Source of the DNA: Halobaculum marinum
GTDB taxonomy: Archaea; Halobacteriota; Halobacteria; Halobacteriales; Haloferacaceae
Direction of reading: 5' to 3'
Assembly: GCF_029338555.1 (NCBI RefSeq)
Contig: NZ_CP119989.1
Location: forward strand, 1,798,001-1,862,000
DNA: 64,000 nt
Below the pieces are notes generated by a model. The model had not been told where the DNA came from. It did no database searches and saw only the letters and a program-made list of their open reading frames with translations. The position numbers and the translations under genes are program-made. This document shows, one piece after another, positions 33,271-41,828 of the stretch (the stretch's first letter is position 1; every line of letters begins with the position of its first letter).

Positions 33271-34155
33271 ATGACCGACATCGACGGCAACGCCGTCGCC
33301 GCCGAGATCCGATCGGGCGTCGCCGACTGCGTCGACACGCTCACCGACGCGGGCGTGGAGCCGGCGCTCGCGACCGTGCTGATGAGCGACGACCCCGCCA
33401 GCGAGACGTACGTCTCCATGAAGCAGAACGACTGCGAGGAGGTCGGGATGCGCGGCATCCACGTCGACGTCGACGACGACGCGCCCGCCGAGGAGCTGTA
33501 CGACACCATCGACGAACTGAACGACGACCCCGAGGTCCACGGCATCCTCGTGCAGTTGCCGGTCCCGGACCACGTCGACACCCAGCGCGTGCTCCGGGCT
33601 ATCGACCCCGCGAAAGACGTTGACGGCTTCCACCCCGAGAACGTCGGTCGCCTCGTCGGTGGAAACGCGCGATTCAAGCCGTGTACGCCCCACGGCATCC
33701 AGCGCCTCCTCGCTGCCGCCGACGTGGATCCCGAGGGGAAGGAGGCGGTCGTCGTCGGTCGCTCGGACATCGTCGGCAAGCCGATCGCGAACCTGCTGTT
33801 CGGGCGCGGCGAGGGTGGCAACGCGACCACGACGGTCTGTCACTCGCGCACCGAGAACCTCGCCGAGCACACCCGCCGCGCGGACATCGTCGTCGCCGCC
33901 GCGGGCGTCCCCGAGATGATCACCGCCGACATGGTGAGCGAGGGGGCGACCGTCATCGACGTGGGGATCAACCGCGTCGAGCGCGACGGCGAGTCGACGC
34001 TCGTCGGCGACGTGGACTACGACGACGTGGCGGGGAAGGCCGGCGCCATCACGCCGGTTCCCGGCGGCGTCGGCCCGATGACCCGCGCGATGCTGCTGTA
34101 CAACACGGTGAAGGCGGCGAGCGAGCAGCACGACGTGGACATCGACCTGCCCTGA
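33271..34155 (+). CDS. folD: Methylenetetrahydrofolate dehydrogenase/methenyltetrahydrofolate cyclohydrolase
   Basis: 294 aa. The catalytic Lys lies in YVSMKQNDC (about residue 55), followed by GILVQLPVP (about 93-101), the Rossmann motif GRSDIVGKPIANLL (about 165-178) and C-terminal TPVPGGVGPMTRAML. It oxidises the methylene-folate produced by GlyA to methenyl- and 10-formyl-folate using NADP. Box ATACTTACG lies 28 nt upstream, so it has its own leaderless promoter although it follows glyA. Confidence 0.97.
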   Translation: MTDIDGNAVAAEIRSGVADCVDTLTDAGVEPALATVLMSDDPASETYVSMKQNDCEEVGMRGIHVDVDDDAPAEELYDTIDELNDDPEVHGILVQLPVPDHVDTQRVLRAIDPAKDVDGFHPENVGRLVGGNARFKPCTPHGIQRLLAAADVDPEGKEAVVVGRSDIVGKPIANLLFGRGEGGNATTTVCHSRTENLAEHTRRADIVVAAAGVPEMITADMVSEGATVIDVGINRVERDGESTLVGDVDYDDVAGKAGAITPVPGGVGPMTRAMLLYNTVKAASEQHDVDIDLP

Positions 34156-34261
34156 GTCGTCACCGCCGGCGACCGAGGAGGTCCGAGCGTTCGTGGGCGT
34201 CACTGGCTACTGTCTCCTGCTGACGTCCGACGAAATTCGCTGACCGCCGCCCGTTGGACTT

Positions 34262-35035
34262 TCAGAACTCCCGACGTATTTGCTCTCTCGACGCTGCCAG
34301 CGCGTCGAGGTCGTCGGTGATGAGGTAGCGACCCAACTCGACGGCCGCCGCCACGAGCGCGTCCGCCTCCGCCGGCTCGATGTCGCCTTCCAGCGCCTCG
34401 ACGCGCTTCGCGCGGTCTCGAACTGCACCCAGCGTCCGCCGGGCCTCGGCGTCGGGGTAGTCGTCGAGGTACGCCGCGACGTCTTGGCGGTACGCGAGGA
34501 CGGCCTCTGCGGCGGCGAGTCCGCGCGCCTCTCGCATCCGCGGCGGCACGTCCGCCGCGGTCGGCCGCTCGCCGGTGTCGGCGGCGCGGAGCAGACTCGT
34601 CACGTACCACTCCTCGTCGTCGGTGACGCCCGGCGAGGCGCCCTCCGGCCCCCGACTACCCATCGTCGCGGCGGCCCGTCCGCCACCCGGGCCGGCGATG
34701 CGACCGTACACGTCGGCGGCGTGTCTGAGCTCTGCCGCCGCCAGGTACGCGTCGTCCAGCGGCGCGAGGTCGCCGCCGCGGATGAACCCCCGCTTTCGGA
34801 GGTACGTCCGACAGCCCTCTTTGATGTCGTCGACGAGAGCGGCCAGCGGCGTCTCGTCGAGGCGGACGAGCACGCCGTCGAGGTCCAACTCGGCGGGCGT
34901 GTCGGTGTGGCGGCGCCGCTCGCCGGTGCCGACGCTCCGCAGGCTCCCGCAGTCGGGACACGCGACGCTGCCCGTCTCGAAGTACGACCACCGCGTCCCG
35001 CAGTCCGTACACTCGCGCTCGCCGCGGACTTCCAT
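34262..35035 (-). CDS. Haloarchaeal zinc-ribbon protein (DUF7117-like)
   Basis: 257 aa. An N-terminal zinc ribbon has CTDC (about residues 9-12) and CPDC (about 28-31); the remaining 220 residues are predicted helical with acidic stretches and no catalytic motif. Often annotated as TFIIB-type zinc-ribbon protein, but no TFB core repeats are present, so it is not a general transcription factor. Box TTTTTACG lies about 27 nt upstream of ATG 35035. Diverges from the DUF1028 gene across a 335-bp gap. Function unknown. Confidence 0.75.
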   Translation of the reverse strand: MEVRGERECTDCGTRWSYFETGSVACPDCGSLRSVGTGERRRHTDTPAELDLDGVLVRLDETPLAALVDDIKEGCRTYLRKRGFIRGGDLAPLDDAYLAAAELRHAADVYGRIAGPGGGRAAATMGSRGPEGASPGVTDDEEWYVTSLLRAADTGERPTAADVPPRMREARGLAAAEAVLAYRQDVAAYLDDYPDAEARRTLGAVRDRAKRVEALEGDIEPAEADALVAAAVELGRYLITDDLDALAASREQIRREF

Positions 35036-35370
35036 GCTCGACTGTGTGGCCGGACGCGTAAAAACAGTACACGAAGCGAGACGACTCGTCGGTGCTGCCC
35101 GGGTGGTCGCCGCCGCGAACTCCAGTCCGTCTCGACCCCGCTGCCACCGCGTCCACCGTTCACAACAGGGCTGTCAGCAGGCTTCACAGCAGCTATATCT
35201 CCGAACGTGACGTAGACATGTCCGTTCCCGAGGGCGTCACAGGGGGAGACGCTCGGGAGCGGGGAACCTATCGACAGCCGTCCACCTGGAACGTTGCGGT
35301 CCCCTCGCCCGAAGGGACGCGGCTCGTCGCCCCCGGCACGCTTTTGTCGGCGCCACGGTTGGACCACCTC
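35036..35370. promoter_or_regulatory. 335-bp intergenic region with two candidate rightward promoters and an inverted repeat
   Basis: Holds no convincing gene. Rightward TATAT (35194-35198) would start an RNA near 35220, close to an in-frame ATG at 35218 that would add 51 non-conserved residues to the DUF1028 protein. A second box, CTTTTGTC (35341-35348), lies 27 nt before ATG 35371 and suits a leaderless start there. GTGACG (35207-35212) and CGTCAC (35235-35240) form a dyad around the first start point, a possible operator or leader hairpin. Confidence 0.4.
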
Positions 35371-36282
35371 ATGACGTTCTCCATCGCCGCGGTCGACCCC
35401 GAGACGGAGGCCGTCGGCGTCGCCGTCCAGTCGAAGTTCGTCTCCGTCGGCGCCGTCGTCCCGTTCGTCTCGGCCGACGCCGGCGCGGTCGCGACCCAGA
35501 GCTTCGCGAACGTCGCGTACGGACCCGACGGCCTCGACCGCCTCCGGGAGGGCGACGACGCCGCCGCGACGGTCGAGTCGCTCGTCGAGGACGACGACGA
35601 GGCCGAGCGCCGGCAGGTAGGCGTCGTCGGCGTCGACGGGTCGGTCGCCGCACACACCGGCGCCGACTGTTTCGACGTGGCCGGCGACCGCCAGGGCGAC
35701 CGCTACACCGTGCAGGGGAACATCCTCGCCAACGAGGCGACGCTCGACGCGATGGCCGACGCGTTCGAGACGGCTGACGGGGGCCTCCCGGAGCGACTGA
35801 TCGCCGCACTCCACGCCGGCAACGAGGCCGGCGGCGACTCCCGCGGCGAGCAGTCGGCTGCGCTGTACGTCGCTAAGCCCGAGGGAGGGTACGACGGGAA
35901 GAACGACCGCTGGGTGGACGTGCGCGTCGACGACCACGAGCACCCCATCGACGAGTTGGAGCGGGTGTTCAAAATCTACGACGTGACCCTGCTCGCTCGT
36001 GAGGAGCCAGCCGATCCGCAGACACTGTCGGGCGAAGACGCGCTGGCGGTGTCGACGGTGCTCGCTGATCTTGGTTTCCTCGACGCCGACCCGAGGGAGT
36101 CGTTCGGCGACCGCGAACGCGACGCCCTGGAGGACTTCCGCGGGATGAACAACTTCGAGAATCACTCGCTGACCGTGATCGAAGACGCGCTCGCCCGTGG
36201 GTGGGACGCCGCCGACGGAGACGGCGAGGCGCGACTCGTGGACGCCATCTGGCACGGCCTCCAGCACTACGACCGACTGTGA
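35371..36282 (+). CDS. DUF1028 family protein with extra C-terminal domain
   Basis: 303 aa from ATG 35371, which gives the conserved N-terminus MTFSIAAVDPETEAVGVAVQ of this Ntn-hydrolase-like family. The core spans about 1-215 (QGNILANEATLDAMADAFE). The last 80 residues (about 225-303) resemble the peptidoglycan-binding-like/DUF1028-associated helical C-terminus of longer members. Possible amidohydrolase; no substrate is established. A longer product starting at 35218 cannot be excluded. Confidence 0.85.
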   Translation: MTFSIAAVDPETEAVGVAVQSKFVSVGAVVPFVSADAGAVATQSFANVAYGPDGLDRLREGDDAAATVESLVEDDDEAERRQVGVVGVDGSVAAHTGADCFDVAGDRQGDRYTVQGNILANEATLDAMADAFETADGGLPERLIAALHAGNEAGGDSRGEQSAALYVAKPEGGYDGKNDRWVDVRVDDHEHPIDELERVFKIYDVTLLAREEPADPQTLSGEDALAVSTVLADLGFLDADPRESFGDRERDALEDFRGMNNFENHSLTVIEDALARGWDAADGDGEARLVDAIWHGLQHYDRL

Positions 36283-36342
36283 TCTCGCCGTGATCGACTC
36301 CACAGCCACACTCACCGACTCGGACCCTCTAGACGGAGGCCC

Positions 36343-36675
36343 ATGACCGACCACCTCGCGACGGCGCAGTTGGTCACGGTACTCCTCGCGTTCGCCGGGG
36401 CGGGGATCGCACTCGCGGCGGGGATCGGACTGGTCGCCGTCTACGTCCGCCTCGGCGACGTCGTCCCCGAGGGGGCGACGACTCGCGCGTTCGGCCTGTG
36501 GGCGGTCGGTGCGCTCCTCCTCGCGACGGGCACGCCCGGGGCAGTCCGGGGCGGCATCGCCGGCGTCGACACGCTCCAGTCGCTGGCCATCGTGGCGGTC
36601 GCGTTGGGTGCACTCGCGGTCGGACTCGCCCCCGTGTACCTGTGGGGGATGGCTCGCGAGACGCCTCCGAATTAG
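36343..36675 (+). CDS. Small integral membrane protein
   Basis: 110 aa, three predicted membrane helices (residues 10-34, 48-67, 79-101). No domain recognised; no transporter or catalytic motif. Its TAG stop (36673-36675) overlaps the TAA stop of convergent ribL (36672-36674). Found 61 nt after the DUF1028 gene in the same direction. Confidence 0.65.
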   Translation: MTDHLATAQLVTVLLAFAGAGIALAAGIGLVAVYVRLGDVVPEGATTRAFGLWAVGALLLATGTPGAVRGGIAGVDTLQSLAIVAVALGALAVGLAPVYLWGMARETPPN

Positions 36676-37127
36676 CCGCGCTGGTCGATCAGCAGGTCGA
36701 TGATGTCGCCCGTCGAGAGCAACTCCCCGTCGTACCGCGGTTCGCGCCCAGTCGCGCGCGTCACCTCGGCGCCGATGCCCGCGTTGGCCAGCGCCGCCGT
36801 GAGCGCCTCCTCGTCGTGGTGCTGATCGAAGCCGAGCACGATCACGTCCGGATCGATATCGCGGACGGGGACGAAGAAGTCCTCCGGGTGGCCGAGGTGC
36901 GCCTCGTCGACGACCGACAGCGCCCCGACCATGTCGCGACGCTGGCGGTCTGGACACACCGGCTTCGGCTTGTGGGTGACGTTGTCGCGGCGGGCGACGA
37001 TCACGTGCAGTTCGTCGCCGTGGCGCGCGGCGTCCTCCAAGTAGTGGAGATGCCCGGGGTGGAGGATGTCGAAGGTGCCCTGCGCGAGTGCGACCCGCGG
37101 TTCGTCGGCGCCGTCGTCCTCACTCAT
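36672..37127 (-). CDS. ribL: Archaeal FAD synthase (FMN adenylyltransferase) RibL
   Basis: 151 aa, the RibL size. Nucleotidyltransferase motif [16 protein letters not shown] (about residues 18-33) with the HxGH active site, and the C-terminal [13 protein letters not shown] related to the ISSTxIR motif. Transfers AMP from ATP to FMN to make FAD. ATG 37127 lies inside the 3' end of the upstream JAMM gene (8-nt overlap), so the two are translationally coupled. Confidence 0.92.
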   Translation of the reverse strand: MSEDDGADEPRVALAQGTFDILHPGHLHYLEDAARHGDELHVIVARRDNVTHKPKPVCPDRQRRDMVGALSVVDEAHLGHPEDFFVPVRDIDPDVIVLGFDQHHDEEALTAALANAGIGAEVTRATGREPRYDGELLSTGDIIDLLIDQRG

Positions 37128-37608
37128 CGTACAGCTCCGCGTCGATGTCGGTCTGGTCGAAGTCGAAGAACGCCTCGTCGTCGGGGAGGGCCACGTCGAG
37201 CACGTCGAGGTCACGAGGGTCGCCGTCGGCGTCGAACGCCCGCCAGCAGTCGCGGTCGTACGGCGCGCCGATGATGATGTGCACCTCGCCCGCGTGGAAC
37301 GTCGCGAGGTCCGCGTCCGAGGGACGGAGGACGCCGTTCGGGTGCGAGTGGATCGACCCGACCGCGCGCGAGGAGTTGGGCCGCATGTGCTCTTGGACGG
37401 TCGCCGACTCCGGCGTCGAGGTGGTGCCGGGGATGACGAGCACGTCGGTGATGACCTGTCCCCGCCGCTCCAGTCCGAGGTCGCGGGCGTCCGTCGCGCG
37501 GAGGAAGCCCATGTACTCGTTGGGGTGGGTGTCCCGGGAGGCCTCCAGCGCGAACTCGAGGGTGTCCGCCGCGATGCCGAGCAGGTCGCTCGACCGGAAC
37601 AGTCGCAT
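37120..37608 (-). CDS. JAMM/MPN+ metalloprotease-like protein (desampylase family)
   Basis: 162 aa. JAMM zinc site: a Glu near residue 31 (HPNEYMGFL) and [14 protein letters not shown] near residues 89-102 (H-x-H-x7-S-x2-D complete). In haloarchaea such enzymes (HvJAMM1/2) remove ubiquitin-like SAMPs from proteins. The acidic C-terminus ([14 protein letters not shown]) is non-conserved. It overlaps ribL by 8 nt and diverges from the RecJ-like gene. Active desampylase is likely, since all ligands are present. Confidence 0.88.
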   Translation of the reverse strand: MRLFRSSDLLGIAADTLEFALEASRDTHPNEYMGFLRATDARDLGLERRGQVITDVLVIPGTTSTPESATVQEHMRPNSSRAVGSIHSHPNGVLRPSDADLATFHAGEVHIIIGAPYDRDCWRAFDADGDPRDLDVLDVALPDDEAFFDFDQTDIDAELYDE

Positions 37609-37771
37609 TGTCACGAGTCGGGTCGGGCCACAACTAAGCGTGTCGATGCGGGCGGCGAGACGGTCCCTCACGGCGCCGCGTGTCGCGGTTGTCACCCGTC
37701 GGTGTGGGGCGCTGTGTCGCCGCTGGATCGATACTACAACCCTTAACACCCGCCGTCACTCACCTCACAGT

Positions 37772-39688
37772 ATGACTGATTCCGCCGCCGGACGTTCCGG
37801 CGAGAACGGGGAGGGGGATTCCCGACCCGTGGTCTACGAACTCGACGCTGCGTGCACGCTCACCGACGTGGAAGTCGGTGCGCGCTACCGCGCGGTCGTC
37901 AACGGTGTGGTCGACTACGGCGTCTTCGTCGACATCTCCGAGGAAGTGTCCGGCCTGCTCCACGAGTCCAACCTCGACGGGCAGACGTTCGACGTGGGCG
38001 ACGAACTGGTCGTCCTGCTGGAGGAGTTGAAGGAGAACGGCGACGTGTCGTTCGACCTCGCCGACGTGGACCTCGCCGACGCCGAGGTGCTCGCGGTCGA
38101 GCACGAACCGGAAATCACCGCCGTCGCCGACGGTCGCGTGGGTGACCACGTGACCGTCGAGGGTGAGATCACGCAGATCAAACAGACCGGCGGGCCGACC
38201 ATCTTCCACGTCGCCGACGAGACTGGCGTGCTCGCGGCGGCCGCCTTCGAGGAGGCAGGCGTCCGCGCGTACCCCACCGTCGAGATCGGTGACGTCGCCC
38301 GCGTCACCGGCAGCGTCGAGAAGCACAACGGCGCCAAGCAGTTGGAGGTCGACGACGTGTCGGTGCTGACGGGCGACACCGCGGCCGCCGCCCGCGAGCG
38401 CCTCGACGAGGCGATGCGCGAACGCGCCGAACCGGAGCCGGTCGACCCGCTCGTCGAGTGGGAGGCGTTCGAGTCGCTCCGCCCGGAACTGGAGGACCTC
38501 GCGCGCACGCTCCGCCGCACGGTGCTCGAGGGGCGCCCGATTCGCATCCGCCACCACGCCGACGGCGACGGGATGTGCGCGGCCATCCCGGTCCAACTGG
38601 CGCTGGAGAACTTCATCGAGGAGGTCCACGAGGGCGACGACGCAGCGCGGCACAACCTGAAGCGCCTCCCGAGCAAGGCGCCGTTCTACGAGATGGAGGA
38701 CGTCACGCGCGACCTCAACTTCGCGCTTGAGGGACGCGCCCGCCACGGGCAGAAGCTCCCGTTCCTCCTCATGCTCGACAACGGGTCGACCGAGGAGGAC
38801 GTCCCCGCCTACAAGAACCTCGCCCACTACGACGTGCCCATCGCGGTCGTCGACCACCACCACCCGGACCCCGAGGCGGTGAACGACCTGCTCGACCACC
38901 ACGTCAACCCGTACCTCCACGACGAGGACTACCGCATCACGACGGGGATGATGTGCGTCGAACTCGCACGTCTCATCGACCCGAGCGTGACCGACGAACT
39001 TCGCCACGTGCCCGCGGTCGCGGGCCTGTCGGACCGTTCGAAGGCCGAGGTCATGGAGGAGTTCCTCGCGCTCGCGGAAGAGGCAGGCTACGACCGCGAC
39101 GCCATCGAGGACATCGGCGAGGCGCTCGACTACGCCGCCCACTGGCTCCGCTACAGCGAGGGCAAGACCCTCGTGAGCGACGTGCTCAACGTCGGCTCCG
39201 ACGACGACGAGCGTCACCGCGACCTCGTCGAGTTCCTCTCGACGCGCGCCGCTCGTGACGTTGAGGAACAGCTCGACGCCGTCGAGCCCCACGTCGAACA
39301 CGAGCGCCTCGACTCCGACGCGCACCTGTACCGCATCGACCTGGAGAACTTCGCCAAGCGGTTCACCTACCCCGCACCCGGGAAGACGACCGGCGAACTC
39401 CACGACCGCAAGGTCCGCGCGACGGGCGAACCGGTGATCACCATCGGCTACGGCCCCGACTTCGCCGTCCTCCGCTCCGACGGTGTCCGCCTCGACATCC
39501 CGCAGATGGTGACGGAACTGAACGAGGAGGTCGTCGGCGGCGGCGTCTCCGGCGGCGGTCACCTCGTCGTCGGCTCGATCAAGTTCGTCGAGGGGCGCCG
39601 CGAAGACGTCATCGACGCGCTCGTCGAGAAGATGGCCGACGCCGAACTCGACGAAGAGCTGTCGACGACGGTCGAACTCGACGACTGA
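37772..39688 (+). CDS. RecJ-like DHH exonuclease with S1 and OB domains
   Basis: 638 aa. S1 RNA-binding domain (about 25-95; VGARYRAVVNGVVDYGVFVD), an OB fold (about 110-190), DHH domain (about 240-450) with HHADGDGMCAA and VDHHHP metal motifs, and DHHA1 with GGGVSGGGH near residue 595. Haloarchaea carry several RecJ paralogues; the S1+OB architecture suggests a single-strand DNA or RNA 5'-3' exonuclease. Box CCTTAACA (37740-37747) is 28 nt upstream of ATG 37772 (leaderless). It ends 50 nt from the convergent PLD gene. Confidence 0.9.
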   Translation: MTDSAAGRSGENGEGDSRPVVYELDAACTLTDVEVGARYRAVVNGVVDYGVFVDISEEVSGLLHESNLDGQTFDVGDELVVLLEELKENGDVSFDLADVDLADAEVLAVEHEPEITAVADGRVGDHVTVEGEITQIKQTGGPTIFHVADETGVLAAAAFEEAGVRAYPTVEIGDVARVTGSVEKHNGAKQLEVDDVSVLTGDTAAAARERLDEAMRERAEPEPVDPLVEWEAFESLRPELEDLARTLRRTVLEGRPIRIRHHADGDGMCAAIPVQLALENFIEEVHEGDDAARHNLKRLPSKAPFYEMEDVTRDLNFALEGRARHGQKLPFLLMLDNGSTEEDVPAYKNLAHYDVPIAVVDHHHPDPEAVNDLLDHHVNPYLHDEDYRITTGMMCVELARLIDPSVTDELRHVPAVAGLSDRSKAEVMEEFLALAEEAGYDRDAIEDIGEALDYAAHWLRYSEGKTLVSDVLNVGSDDDERHRDLVEFLSTRAARDVEEQLDAVEPHVEHERLDSDAHLYRIDLENFAKRFTYPAPGKTTGELHDRKVRATGEPVITIGYGPDFAVLRSDGVRLDIPQMVTELNEEVVGGGVSGGGHLVVGSIKFVEGRREDVIDALVEKMADAELDEELSTTVELDD

Positions 39689-39738
39689 GGCGGACAGCCC
39701 TCCCACTCTACCGACTCACGCTCTCGTTGGCGACGCAC

Positions 39739-41430
39739 TCACCCGATAGGCCCTCCTCCGTCGTCGCCGCCGTCAGCCTCGAACGTCACGCGCCGGTGGA
39801 GCAACAGCGCGACCCCCGCCGCCGCTCCGACCGCGGCGACGCCGAGGACCGGCGGCAACGGTGCACCGTCACCCCGCTGTCCACCTCGCCCGGCGCGCCA
39901 GTCGGCGGCGTAGCTCTCGCGGTAGTAGTCGGCGACGGCGTCGCCCTCCAAGGCGACGACGACCTCCCGGTTCTCGGTTGCGCTCGTCGGGTTCCAGTTG
40001 AGCGAGCCGACGACCGCCGTGTCGTCGGCGACGACGCCCTTCGCGTGGACCTTCCCGAAGCGACCGTCGGGGTCGGCGACGCGCGCCTCGAACGGCACGT
40101 CGGCGCGGTCGGCCCAGTCGTTCAGTCGCTCGGCGAGCGCGGCGTTCTCCTCGGCGACGTACCACGCGTTCGACAGCAGGAGTCGCACCGTGACGCCGCG
40201 CTCGGCGGCCCGACGCGTCGCCGCGAGCAACGGTCCGTCCGCTACTGTCGGCTGGAGGACGTCCACCCGCTCGTCGGCGTCGTCGACGACGGCGACGACA
40301 CCTGAGGCCGCGTTCCCGGGAGCCGTCAACAGCGTCACGCGCTCGACGCGCACGTCCGCCGGGTCGTGTCTGGTGGGGTACGTCTCGTCACCACCGGCAT
40401 CGTCGGCGCCGGCGTCGTCTGCGTCGGTGAACGCCCGTCCCGTGCGAAACTCCCGCCACGGGACGGCGTCGCGCCACCCGGCGTCCGACCGGTAGAGGAA
40501 AGCGAGCGCGTCCGCCGAGCGGTCAGACCGGAGGACGACGCCCCACCCGCGACTGTCGGCGCCGCCGGTGCCGCTCGGCTTCCAGTTCTCCGTCAGCACG
40601 ACCGCCGTGTCGTCGGCGACGGCGTACTTCGCGTGATGGTAGCGGAACCGGGCGCGAGGGCCCGCTACCACCCGAACCTCGACGCCCGCGGCGACGAGTC
40701 GGTCGAGCAGCGCCGCCTGTCGCTCGGTGATCCCACCGACTGGGCCGCCGTCGAGGAGCACGCGAACCGTCGCGCCTCGTCCCTGAGCGTCGATCAGTGC
40801 TTCGGCAACGCGCTCGGAGGCGAAGGTGTAGCCCGCGAGCAACACCCGGTCGGTGGCTCGTCGGATCGGCGCGACCGGTGGCCCGGGGGCGTCTGGGAGG
40901 ACGAACGCAGTCGCCTCGGTCGCGCCGAGTGACTGGGGCGAGCGAGCGTCGTAGCCGACCGGTCGCCACTGGGGGTCGGCGCCGTCGACCCACCGCTTCC
41001 CCTCCGGCGCGCGCTCGTACGACACCACGTCGACTACCTCGCCCTCCTCGCCGCCCGCGCCCGCCCGCGCGAGGACGAGCCGCTCCCCCGCGTTCGACAG
41101 CGAGAGGTCCGCGTCGAGCACGCGTCCGTCCGGTGGGTCGACGACTGCCCGCGGGTCGCCGGTCACGACGACGACGCCGCCCGTCTCGCTGTGGATTCGG
41201 ACGGTCGACTCGCCGTCGCTCACCGTCCAGTTGCCTGCCGGGACGGCGACGGCGACGTACTCGCCCGCGTCGTCGTCGGCGACGGGGTTCGGGAGGACCA
41301 CGTCGATGTGCGGGTCGGTGGCGGTGGCCGCCGACTGGTGTCCGGCGACGGGGGCGACCGTGACCGCCGAGAGGAGGAGCACGAGCGCGGCGACGCGCGC
41401 GATTCGGGCGGCGCGGGCGGGGCGGGACAC
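39739..41430 (-). CDS. Secreted, membrane-anchored phospholipase D-like protein
   Basis: 563 aa from GTG 41430 (GTG 41457 also possible). Signal peptide (VAALVLLLSAVTVAPVAG), a lamin-tail-like beta domain (about 30-150), then two PLD domains with HAKYAVAD (about 275) and HAKGVVAD (about 480), both complete H-x-K-x4-D, each followed by an Asn-containing segment (LTENW, GSLNW). One C-terminal hydrophobic helix (about 535-553) ahead of a short acidic/Gly tail would anchor it, with the catalytic part outside the cell. Substrate could be phospholipid or extracellular nucleic acid. Confidence 0.85.
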   Translation of the reverse strand: MSRPARAARIARVAALVLLLSAVTVAPVAGHQSAATATDPHIDVVLPNPVADDDAGEYVAVAVPAGNWTVSDGESTVRIHSETGGVVVVTGDPRAVVDPPDGRVLDADLSLSNAGERLVLARAGAGGEEGEVVDVVSYERAPEGKRWVDGADPQWRPVGYDARSPQSLGATEATAFVLPDAPGPPVAPIRRATDRVLLAGYTFASERVAEALIDAQGRGATVRVLLDGGPVGGITERQAALLDRLVAAGVEVRVVAGPRARFRYHHAKYAVADDTAVVLTENWKPSGTGGADSRGWGVVLRSDRSADALAFLYRSDAGWRDAVPWREFRTGRAFTDADDAGADDAGGDETYPTRHDPADVRVERVTLLTAPGNAASGVVAVVDDADERVDVLQPTVADGPLLAATRRAAERGVTVRLLLSNAWYVAEENAALAERLNDWADRADVPFEARVADPDGRFGKVHAKGVVADDTAVVGSLNWNPTSATENREVVVALEGDAVADYYRESYAADWRAGRGGQRGDGAPLPPVLGVAAVGAAAGVALLLHRRVTFEADGGDDGGGPIG

Positions 41431-41540
41431 TACGGGCGAGTGGTCCCGGTATCCCACTTCAACGTTCGCACCGTCGGTCGGGTGGGCCCGTCGGCGGCGC
41501 CGTCCGGTGTGTTTTTGCCCCGACGACGGCGGGTGTCCGT

Positions 41541-41780
41541 ATGGTCACTATCGCCGAGGGGGTCCACCTCGCCGGCGCCGCGTTCGGCGCCGTCGGCGGC
41601 GCCCTCATCGCGTTGGAGTTCTTCCAGGTGCCGTCGTACGTCGAGTACCGCGAGGAGTGGGACAGCTACGACCTCGACATCGCGCCCGAGGAAGTGCGCG
41701 AGCACACGAACCTCGGACGGGCGGGCGGTCTCCTCGTCTCGCTGGGCTTCGCGCTGCTGTTCGTCGGCGAACTGCTGTAG
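41541..41780 (+). CDS. Small two-helix membrane protein
   Basis: 79 aa, two hydrophobic segments (residues 5-27 and 58-78) joined by an acidic loop (YREEWDSYDLDIAPEEV). The T-rich TTTTTG box (41511-41516) lies 28 nt upstream of ATG 41541. No family recognised; typical haloarchaeal membrane microprotein. Confidence 0.65.
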   Translation: MVTIAEGVHLAGAAFGAVGGALIALEFFQVPSYVEYREEWDSYDLDIAPEEVREHTNLGRAGGLLVSLGFALLFVGELL

Positions 41781-41828
41781 AACGAGTGCCGCGTCGCGTC
41801 GCCGTCGGTCGAGGCTGGCGGTCGCGCG

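Noticed and set aside
34600..36957. 785-codon open frame on the minus strand
   Set aside because: Runs across the antisense of DUF1028 and the membrane gene, then a shifted frame of the zinc-ribbon gene; composition is Arg/Val/Asp-rich without motifs.
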